Below are positions 1 through 5,575 of a stretch of 5,575 bases of DNA, one piece after another. Position 1 is the stretch's first letter, and the number at the start of each line of letters is the position of its first letter. A model generated the notes under the pieces. It worked only from the letters and a program-made list of their open reading frames with translations, ran no database searches and was not told the DNA's origin. Source of the stretch: an uncultured Pseudomonadota bacterium (GTDB taxonomy: Bacteria; Pseudomonadota; Gammaproteobacteria; Burkholderiales; Nitrosomonadaceae); NCBI GenBank assembly GCA_903957805.1, contig CAJBQQ010000134.1, positions 1 through 5,575 of the forward strand. The letters are read 5' to 3'. Position numbers and translations under genes: made by a program.

Positions 1-350
1 CTCAAACAAGGTCTCGCCGCATCGTGAACCAGCACCCAATCGTCATCGCAAATGGGTGATGCTGCCGGAGCTGCTTTAAGACCATTAAGTATGCTCTCGG
101 CACGAGCCGCACCGCCGCAATTGAATACCACCAGCTTGCCGAAAAATTCAGACCAGTCATGCCGCGACCACTCATTGTCCCCAGGTGAAAGCACAACAAA
201 CACCCCGGCAATACGAGGAGAGTCACATAGCGTGCGCAAGGCATGATAGATCATTGGCCTCCCGGCTAAAGACAAATACTGCTTGGGCAACTCATTGCCC
301 ATACGCGAACCGAACCCCGCTGCGGGAATTAATGCAAAGAATTTTGCCAT
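1..350 (-). CDS. ispD: IspD, 2-C-methyl-D-erythritol 4-phosphate cytidylyltransferase (N-terminal part, cut by window edge)
   Basis: This cytosolic enzyme of the non-mevalonate (MEP) isoprenoid pathway joins MEP and CTP to give CDP-methylerythritol and pyrophosphate. Reading the minus strand from ATG at 350-348 gives 116 open codons with no stop before the edge, about half of the usual 225-240 residues. The nucleotide-binding signature is at residues 8-25: IPAAGFGSRMG followed by LPKQY, with R16 and K23 matching the CTP-binding Arg and Lys of the family. A GGAAR motif lies at 79-83, and VLVHDAARPC near the end contains D110, equivalent to the CDP-contacting Asp106 of E. coli IspD. The start is secure: an in-frame stop (TCA on the plus strand, 372-374) lies eight codons upstream with no other usual start codon between. 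No clear Shine-Dalgarno sequence precedes it. It is divergent from prfB. In many proteobacteria ispF follows, but that would lie outside the window. Confidence 0.95.
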   Translation of the reverse strand, partial: MAKFFALIPAAGFGSRMGNELPKQYLSLAGRPMIYHALRTLCDSPRIAGVFVVLSPGDNEWSRHDWSEFFGKLVVFNCGGAARAESILNGLKAAPAASPICDDDWVLVHDAARPCL

Positions 351-453
351 GGCGTGATTGTAACGAAAAAATCACCCCTCCTGCCGATAAGACGCAGGCA
401 TCAAGATATAGCCCCCTCTCCAATATCTCTGCGGCGGCCTCATCCTAGGTTAC

Positions 454-482
454 TGTATAATTTTACTTTATTGTATTTTCAG
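454..482 (-). promoter_or_regulatory. Candidate sigma-70-type promoter for ispD
   Basis: Read on the minus strand, CTGAAA (plus 477-482) and TATACA (plus 454-459) are separated by exactly 17 bases of AT-rich sequence. Each hexamer matches the sigma-70 consensus at 4 of 6 positions. Transcription would start near 447 and give ispD a leader of about 100 bases. It overlaps the prfB -10 candidate on the other strand. It is a pattern match only; AT-rich sequence yields such matches by chance. Confidence 0.35.
456..461 (+). promoter_or_regulatory. Candidate -10 box for the prfB-lysS operon
   Basis: A perfect TATAAT lies 32 bases upstream of the prfB ATG in an AT-rich patch (451-480). The bases where a -35 hexamer would sit (about 432-439) are GC-rich and do not resemble TTGACA. 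The promoter is therefore either activator-dependent or weak, or this is a chance match. A start near 468 would give a leader of about 26 bases. Confidence 0.4.
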
Positions 483-493
483 GCTAGACACCC

Positions 494-1598
494 ATGGAAG
501 CTGAACAAATTAACGCCATTGCCAACCAACTCAACTCTCTCGACAGCCGGGCGATAGAGTTACGGAGGTATCTTTGACTTCGATTCCAAGCAGACACGCC
601 TAAATGAACTCAATCGCCAAGCCGAAGATCCGGCCATCTGGGGTGACAGCAAACGCACCCAAGAATTAGGACGTGAAAAAAAATTGCTTGAGGGTGTCGT
701 CAATACCTTAGAAACAGCTGGGCGGCAGCTTCACGATGCCCGCGATCTGTTCATGATGGCCAAAGAAGAAAACGACGATGCTACCTTGGAGAGTGTCGGT
801 ATCGATGTCTCGCAACTGGAAAAAACTGTCGCCGACATGGAGTTCCGACGCATGTTCTCCAATCCGATGGATCCTAATAACTGCTTTATTGATATTCAAT
901 CTGGCTCCGGCGGCACTGAAGCTCAGGACTGGGCGGCCATGCTGGAACGCATGTACCTGCGCTATTGCGAACGCCGTGGCTACAAAGTGGAGGTGCTGGA
1001 AGAATCCTCAGGCGAGGTCGCCGGGATTAAGAGTGCTAGCCTTAAAATCTCTGGTGATTTCGCCTACGGCTATTTACGCACTGAAAGTGGCGTGCACCGA
1101 TTAGTCCGAAAATCTCCATTCGACTCTGGCAACCGTCGCCATACCTCTTTTGCCAGCGTTTTTGTTTACCCCGAAGTCGATGAAACTATTGAAGTAGATA
1201 TTAATCCTGCAGACTTGCGCATCGATACATTTCGCGCCTCCGGTGCGGGGGGGCAGCATATTAACAAAACTGATTCGGCGATCCGTATCACCCATAACCC
1301 CACCGGGATTGTAGTTCAATGCCAGAATGACCGCTCGCAGCACCGTAACCGAGCAGAAGCCATGGCCATGCTGAAGTCGCGCCTATACGAAGCGGAATTA
1401 CGCAAGCGTAACGACGAAAAACAAGCGATGGAAGATTCCAAGACTGATATTGGGTGGGGACACCAAATCCGCTCTTACGTGCTGGACCAGTCGCGCATCA
1501 AGGATTTACGTACTGGAATCGAGATTGGCAATACCCAAGGTGTCCTCGACGGGGGGTTGGATGCCTTTATCGAGGCAAGTCTGAAACAATGTGTTTAA
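494..1598 (+). CDS. prfB: Peptide chain release factor 2 (RF2), made by programmed +1 frameshift
   Basis: RF2 reads UGA and UAA stop codons in the ribosomal A site and triggers release of the finished protein. Codons 1-27 run from ATG 494 to CTT 572-574. An in-frame TGA follows at 575-577, and the rest is read in the +1 frame from GAC 576 to the TAA at 1596-1598. The joined product is 367 residues, against 365 for E. coli RF2. The N-terminal helical domain covers roughly the first 115 residues. The stop-codon recognition tripeptide SPF is at 207-209 and the catalytic GGQ at 252-254, in RASGAGGQH. Residue 248, just before SGAGGQ, is Ala; E. coli K-12 has the unusual, less active Thr246 here. 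Only a weak CAGG (480-483) precedes the ATG. lysS follows 26 bases downstream, the same order as in E. coli. Annotation that ignores the frameshift would lose the first 27 codons or call this a pseudogene. Confidence 0.97.
564..578 (+). promoter_or_regulatory. RF2 programmed +1 frameshift site
   Basis: The site has GGAGGT (564-569) as an internal Shine-Dalgarno element and the slippery codon CTT (572-574). The in-frame stop TGA (575-577) is followed by C (578), a context that terminates poorly. Three bases (TAT) separate GGAGG from CTT, the spacing known to push the ribosome forward in E. coli. The peptidyl-tRNA slips from CTT to TTT and reading resumes at GAC. The E. coli site is AGGGGG TAT CTT TGA C; here the upstream part reads CGGAGG, which pairs with the 16S rRNA end at least as well. 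Slow termination at low RF2 favours the shift, so RF2 controls its own synthesis. Confidence 0.96.
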
Positions 1599-1607
1599 TA
1601 GCCTGTT

Positions 1608-1613
1608 AAGGAG
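1608..1613 (+). promoter_or_regulatory. Ribosome binding site of lysS
   Basis: AAGGAG sits 11 bases before the lysS ATG, in the short gap after the prfB stop. It is a strong Shine-Dalgarno sequence at slightly long spacing. It fixes the lysS start at 1625 and fits translation from a shared prfB-lysS transcript, since no terminator or promoter is seen between the two genes. Confidence 0.8.
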
Positions 1614-1624
1614 TTCAAATAAAA

Positions 1625-3154
1625 ATGGATGAGTCGAAACTCAACAAAAACTTGCACGACACAGATGCCAAAGCGCCACTAGAGATCAGCCTAGTCGATG
1701 AGCGGCGAGCCAAACTGACTGAGTTGCGCAAATCGGGCAATGCCTTTCCCAATGATTTCCGACGCGACAGTCTGGCATCAGATCTACACAGACAGCATGG
1801 TGCAGATGACAATGAAACGCTTGAAGCTGCGGTAAAATTAGTGCGGGTCGCAGGGCGAATGGTGTTGAAACGTGTGATGGGCAAGGCTAGTTTTGCCACT
1901 ATCCAAGACATGAGCGGACGAATCCAGCTCTATATCAGCAACGATCTAACCGGTGAAGCTGCTCACCAAGCATTCAAGCATCATGATCTGGGTGACATAA
2001 TCGGCGCTCAGGGGGCACTCTTCCGAACCAAGACAGGCGAACTCTCGGTTCGGGTAACACAGCTACGCCTTCTAACCAAATCACTACGCCCGCTACCGGA
2101 GAAGTTCCACGGCTTAACCGATCAAGAACAAAAGTATCGCCAACGTTATCTTGATTTGATCACGAATGAAGAGACACGCAAGGTATTTGCCAGCCGCTAT
2201 GAAATTATTCAGTCTATCCGTGAGCTTTTCGTTAAACGCGGCTATCTGGAAGTGGAAACGCCAATGATGCATCCCATCCCAGGCGGCGCGGCGGCTAGAC
2301 CTTTTGCCACTCATCATAACGCACTGGATATGCCGCTTTACCTACGTATTGCACCGGAACTTTATTTGAAACAACTGGTGGTAGGGGGTATGGAGAAAGT
2401 ATTCGAAATCAACCGAAACTTCCGTAATGAAGGAATCTCCACTCGACACAATCCTGAATTCACCATGCTAGAGTTTTACGAGGCTTATCAGGACTACATT
2501 TACCTGATGGACTTCACCGAGGTTATGTTGAGGGAAGTGGCGGAGAAGGTTCTGGGCACAACCAAATTCACCTACCAGGAACGGGAAATCGATTTTTCAA
2601 AACCATTCGCACGGCTGACCATCACCCAGGCGATTCAGAAATTTCACCCGCAATTCACCGACACACAGCTCAGTGACCGGGATTTTCTGATCAACCAATT
2701 ACAAACCTTAAAAGTTTCCTACAAACCAAAAGACGGCATCGGTGGATTACAGCTCACATTGTTTGACGAAACCGTTGAACACTTATTATTCGAACCAACC
2801 TTCATTATTGATTATCCAGCAGAGGTCTCGCCCCTGGCACGGCGCAACGATATTAATCCTGAAATAACTGACCGTTTCGAGCTCTACATCGCTGGACGAG
2901 AAATTGCTAATGGTTTTTCAGAGCTGAACGATCCAGAAGATCAGGCGGCCCGTTTCCTGGAGCAAGCAAAAGCCAAAGAGGCCGGTGATGCTGAGGCCAT
3001 GCACTACGACGCAGACTATATCCGCGCGCTAGAATATGGATTGCCCCCCACTGCAGGGGAAGGTATCGGCATAGACCGTCTGGTCATGTTGTTCACCGAC
3101 AGCCCTAGCATTCGTGATGTGATTCTATTCCCGCAGTTGCGGCGGGCGGACTGA
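1625..3154 (+). CDS. lysS: Lysyl-tRNA synthetase, class II
   Basis: LysS attaches lysine to tRNA(Lys) in the cytosol using ATP, and normally works as a homodimer. The 509 residues match the usual bacterial length (E. coli LysS has 505). An N-terminal OB-fold that binds the anticodon spans roughly residues 70-150, with VRVAGRMVLKR at its start. The class II catalytic core follows. Motif 1 is around 204-236, with GYLEVETPMM. Motif 2 is at 266-285, FRNEGISTRHNPEFTMLEFY, including the ATP-contacting R267. Motif 3 is at 478-490, GEGIGIDRLVMLF, with R485. The block REIANGFSELNDPEDQ (425-440) is typical of LysRS. Signature residues are intact and no frame problem is seen. It is the second gene of the prfB operon, starts after a good AAGGAG, and stops with TGA. 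The ending FPQLRRAD matches the family C-terminus. Confidence 0.97.
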   Translation: MDESKLNKNLHDTDAKAPLEISLVDERRAKLTELRKSGNAFPNDFRRDSLASDLHRQHGADDNETLEAAVKLVRVAGRMVLKRVMGKASFATIQDMSGRIQLYISNDLTGEAAHQAFKHHDLGDIIGAQGALFRTKTGELSVRVTQLRLLTKSLRPLPEKFHGLTDQEQKYRQRYLDLITNEETRKVFASRYEIIQSIRELFVKRGYLEVETPMMHPIPGGAAARPFATHHNALDMPLYLRIAPELYLKQLVVGGMEKVFEINRNFRNEGISTRHNPEFTMLEFYEAYQDYIYLMDFTEVMLREVAEKVLGTTKFTYQEREIDFSKPFARLTITQAIQKFHPQFTDTQLSDRDFLINQLQTLKVSYKPKDGIGGLQLTLFDETVEHLLFEPTFIIDYPAEVSPLARRNDINPEITDRFELYIAGREIANGFSELNDPEDQAARFLEQAKAKEAGDAEAMHYDADYIRALEYGLPPTAGEGIGIDRLVMLFTDSPSIRDVILFPQLRRAD

Positions 3155-3167
3155 CGCTGGTGCATAC

Positions 3168-3193
3168 TACAGAAAAAAGTGAATTCCTCTGTA
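3168..3193 (+). repeat. Small inverted repeat in the lysS-copA gap
   Basis: TACAGA (3168-3173) and TCTGTA (3188-3193) are perfect inverse complements with 14 bases between them, including the palindrome GAATTC (3181-3186). It starts 14 bases after the lysS stop. It could be a weak RNA hairpin or a protein-binding dyad. The stem is short and no T-run follows, so it does not qualify as a Rho-independent terminator. It may be chance. Confidence 0.3.
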
Positions 3194-3210
3194 TCCTGGT
3201 TACCTCATTA

Positions 3211-3240
3211 CTGACTACTTAAGTCTGCTCTGCATATGCT
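3211..3240 (+). promoter_or_regulatory. Weak candidate promoter for the copper ATPase gene
   Basis: CTGACT (3211-3216) and TATGCT (3235-3240) are 18 bases apart, each matching sigma-70 consensus at 4 of 6 positions. The palindrome ACTTAAGT (3217-3224) lies in the spacer but off-centre. Copper ATPase genes are often driven by CueR, a MerR-family activator acting on long-spacer promoters with a centred CCTTCC/GGAAGG-like dyad; no such dyad is visible. The call is speculative. Confidence 0.2.
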
Positions 3241-3266
3241 GACCTCACCATGAATGTGCAGCCAAT

Positions 3267-5575
3267 ATGAGCTCTCCAACTCTCAAGCAGATTGAGCTTC
3301 CTATCGCGGGCATGACATGTTCAGCCTGCGCCTCTCGGATCGAAAAGAACCTGAATAAACTCCCGGGCGTTCATGCAGCGGTTAACTTCGCCAATGAAAA
3401 GGTGCGGATTGAGCTTGATTTCGGTGCCGCCACTAAGCCAGAGGATTTGATCCATTCAATTGAGCAATCAGGTTTCCACGTTGCCCCACAGTCGATACAA
3501 CTAAAAATTAGCGACATGATCTGCGCTTCATGCAGCAGCCGTATCGAAAAAACACTCAACAAGATTCCCGGCGTTACCGCCACGGTTAACCTAGCGACGG
3601 AAACAGCTCGAGCCAGCTTCACTCCCGGATTGGCAACACCCGATGACCTGATTGCTGCTGTTGAAAGGTCTGGCTATGGCGCTATTGAAATTAATGATGC
3701 CAGTCTCATTGAAGAGAAGGCGAAACGGGCAATAGCTTACAAGAAGGAGCTGCATGTATTTTTGATTTCGGCTGCCCTCACCCTGCCGCTGATGCTTCAT
3801 ATGGTTACGATTTTCGCTGGTGTAAATACCGAATTTTTACCGCGATGGCTGCAATGGTTGCTGGCTACACCGGTCCAATTCTGGATCGGCAAGCGTTTTT
3901 ATATAAGTGCATGGCATGCATTACGCGGTGGTGGCGCCAACATGGATGTGTTGGTCGCACTCGGTACCAGCATGGCATATTTCTTTAGTGCAGCGGTGAC
4001 GATACTCTCACTGGATCAGCATGTATATTTTGAATCAGGTGCGGCAATCATCACGCTAATATTGCTCGGAAAGTTGATGGAGGTTCGTGCCAAGGGGAAG
4101 ACCTCGACCGCTATCGAGGAACTGATCAAGCTACAGCCTAAAACTGCTAGGATAGAACGCAATGGTGAGATCATTGAAGTCGATGCAAATACCCTTGTGG
4201 TAGGAGATATATTCATTGTGCGCCCAGGGGAGAGTCTTCCAGTGGATGGCGTCGTGATCGAGGGATCATCCAGTGTGAACGAGGCCATGCTGACCGGTGA
4301 GAGCCTCCCGGTCACGAAGCAAACCGGAGCAAGAGTCTACGCAGCTACTATGAACCAGCAGGGCTTGCTCAAGTGTCGCGCAACCGATGTTGGCAGCCAT
4401 ACCCAGCTCGCAGCCATTATCAACTTAGTAGACCAGGCACAAGGGTCCAGGGCCCCCATCCAGAGAATGGCGGATGCTATCTCCGCCGTATTTGTACCGG
4501 TAGTGATAACTATCAGTGTGCTGACACTATCACTCACATGGTGGTTTTTGGGCGATTTTGTTACAGCATTGATCAATGCCGTCGCGGTACTGGTAATCGC
4601 CTGCCCCTGCGCATTAGGTCTAGCCACACCGACAGCGATAATGGTTGGTACTGGTCGTGGGGCCCAAGCAGGCTTACTCGTGAAGAATGCTGCCGCACTG
4701 GAGAATGCAGAAAAGATTCAGGTCCTGATCGTTGACAAGACTGGCACCCTTACCGAAGGCAGACCTGCGGTGACTGATATTGTCCCGATAGGAAAGGTTA
4801 CCGAACATGATTTGATGCAGGTTGCCGCCTCGCTGGAGCAGGGTTCAGAGCATCCTCTCGCAAAAGCAGTTCTTGAGCGCGCTGGAGGTATGAACATCCG
4901 ATCACAAAGAGTAACTGACTTTACCGCTGTCACTGGTGGCGGGATTGCTGCCCATATCGATGGCACCAAATACTTTTTAGGTTCACCTAAATTTCTACGC
5001 AGCCATGGCGCCAAAATTGAAGATGCTGATATCGGCACCCTTCAAACTGAGGGCAAGACGATTATCGCTATCACGGCCGTAGCCAACGATATCCCCCAAA
5101 TTATGGGCTACCTTGCCATCGCCGACCGCTTACGCGACACCTCCGCGCAGGCGGTAAAAAGACTTCAATCTATGGGTATTGAGGTCATAATGCTGACTGG
5201 GGACAATCCCACCACTGCTGCTGCCATTGCCCTGCAAACAGGCATCTCCAACTATCGTGCCGAAGTATTGCCACAGGACAAGGCCGCAGAAGTCGAAAAA
5301 TTGCGATCGAGTGGTAAATTCATCGGCATGGTAGGCGATGGCATCAACGATGCACCAGCGCTTGCTGCAGCTGACGTAAGTTTTGCCATCGGGGCAGGTT
5401 CTGATATAGCGATTAAAGCGGCCGACATTACCTTGATGCGTAATGATCTAATGAGTGCGGCCGATGCGATCTCGCTCTCGCGAGCAACACTGAGTAAAAT
5501 CCGCCAGAACCTTTTCTTTGCCTTCATCTACAACATTCTTGGCATTCCACTCGCTGCCGCAGGGCTCCTCAATCC
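3267..5575 (+). CDS. copA: Copper-translocating P1B-1-type ATPase (CopA-like), 3' end cut by window edge
   Basis: This inner-membrane pump is predicted to export Cu(I) from the cytoplasm using ATP. 769 codons are visible, with no stop; relatives run to about 800-830. Two N-terminal HMA metal-binding domains (about 8-72 and 77-141) carry MTCSAC (C18, C21) and MICASC (C86, C89). Membrane helices start near 162. The actuator motif TGES is at 343-346 and the ion-site CPC at 446-448 in TM6. The phosphorylated Asp is D490 in DKTGTLTEG. The P1B nucleotide-binding SEHPL is at 527-531, TGDN at 644-647 and GDGINDAP at 690-697. TM7 has the Y755-N756 pair of Cu(I) pumps. The MxxS signature of TM8 would lie beyond the edge. 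ATG 3267 is the only usual start after the in-frame TGA at 3240. No Shine-Dalgarno sequence precedes it. Cu(I) specificity (possibly also Ag(I)) is inferred from CPC plus YN. Confidence 0.95.
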   Translation, partial: MSSPTLKQIELPIAGMTCSACASRIEKNLNKLPGVHAAVNFANEKVRIELDFGAATKPEDLIHSIEQSGFHVAPQSIQLKISDMICASCSSRIEKTLNKIPGVTATVNLATETARASFTPGLATPDDLIAAVERSGYGAIEINDASLIEEKAKRAIAYKKELHVFLISAALTLPLMLHMVTIFAGVNTEFLPRWLQWLLATPVQFWIGKRFYISAWHALRGGGANMDVLVALGTSMAYFFSAAVTILSLDQHVYFESGAAIITLILLGKLMEVRAKGKTSTAIEELIKLQPKTARIERNGEIIEVDANTLVVGDIFIVRPGESLPVDGVVIEGSSSVNEAMLTGESLPVTKQTGARVYAATMNQQGLLKCRATDVGSHTQLAAIINLVDQAQGSRAPIQRMADAISAVFVPVVITISVLTLSLTWWFLGDFVTALINAVAVLVIACPCALGLATPTAIMVGTGRGAQAGLLVKNAAALENAEKIQVLIVDKTGTLTEGRPAVTDIVPIGKVTEHDLMQVAASLEQGSEHPLAKAVLERAGGMNIRSQRVTDFTAVTGGGIAAHIDGTKYFLGSPKFLRSHGAKIEDADIGTLQTEGKTIIAITAVANDIPQIMGYLAIADRLRDTSAQAVKRLQSMGIEVIMLTGDNPTTAAAIALQTGISNYRAEVLPQDKAAEVEKLRSSGKFIGMVGDGINDAPALAAADVSFAIGAGSDIAIKAADITLMRNDLMSAADAISLSRATLSKIRQNLFFAFIYNILGIPLAAAGLLN

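Noticed and set aside
2..244. An 80-codon minus-strand open frame starting MPCARYVTLL.
   Set aside because: It lies in another frame of ispD, whose own frame has the full IspD signatures; the overlapping frame has no recognisable motif.
380..398. Inverted repeat CCTGC/GCAGG with a 9-base loop in the ispD leader region.
   Set aside because: A 5-base stem is too short to support a terminator or regulatory hairpin; no T-run and no riboswitch-like structure nearby.
185..557. Plus-strand open frames at 185-448 and 354-557 covering the ispD-prfB gap.
   Set aside because: They have no recognisable domain, overlap ispD antisense or prfB out of frame, and lack convincing ribosome sites.
575..577. 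The in-frame TGA as a pseudogene-making mutation.
   Set aside because: Its context (internal Shine-Dalgarno sequence, TAT spacing, CTT TGA C) is the canonical RF2 recoding signal and the downstream frame is intact.
684..1598. prfB as a shorter 304-residue protein starting at TTG 684.
   Set aside because: The upstream 27 codons plus the +1 frameshift restore the full RF2 length and N-terminal domain, and TTG 684 falls inside that domain.
3131..3142. CCGC AGTT GCGG hairpin at the end of lysS as a terminator.
   Set aside because: It lies inside the coding region, has a four-base stem and is not followed by a T-run.
4016..5527. Several open frames of 90-120 codons on both strands within the copper ATPase gene (for example 4373-4735 plus, 4718-5038 minus).
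   Set aside because: They overlap a coding frame with all P-type ATPase motifs in order and show no recognisable domain of their own, so they are frame shadows.

Overview
The window looks like a housekeeping stretch of a proteobacterial chromosome with about 50% GC. The family types and protein sequence style (IspD, RF2, LysS) suggest a betaproteobacterium, possibly of the Nitrosomonadales type. That placement is inferred from general resemblance, not from any search. No mobile element, CRISPR array, tRNA or rRNA was seen, and I see no convincing sign of a new biological system.

Layout. On the minus strand at the left edge is the 5' part of ispD (isoprenoid precursor synthesis), which runs out of the window. 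A gap of 143 bases separates it from the divergent, plus-strand prfB (peptide chain release factor 2). This gap holds an AT-rich patch with promoter-like elements facing both ways. prfB is not one open frame: codon 28 is an in-frame TGA, bypassed by the classic programmed +1 frameshift (internal Shine-Dalgarno sequence, then CTT TGA C), giving a 367-residue protein. Next, 26 bases after the prfB stop, comes lysS (class II lysyl-tRNA synthetase, 509 residues). This is the conserved prfB-lysS translation operon known from E. coli. A gap of 112 bases without a clear terminator follows. Then comes the first 769 codons of a copper-exporting P1B-1 ATPase (copA-like) with two N-terminal metal-binding domains, cut by the right edge just after the seventh predicted membrane helix begins.

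How they relate. prfB and lysS both serve translation and are probably co-transcribed. RF2 controls its own synthesis through the frameshift: when RF2 is scarce, termination at the internal TGA is slow and more ribosomes shift frame. ispD and the copper ATPase are functionally unrelated neighbours. The points most worth a second look are the exact form of the frameshift site, the start of the ATPase gene (no Shine-Dalgarno sequence, with a 6-codon ORF overlapping its start), the off-consensus second metal-binding motif of the ATPase, and the overlapping divergent promoter candidates.
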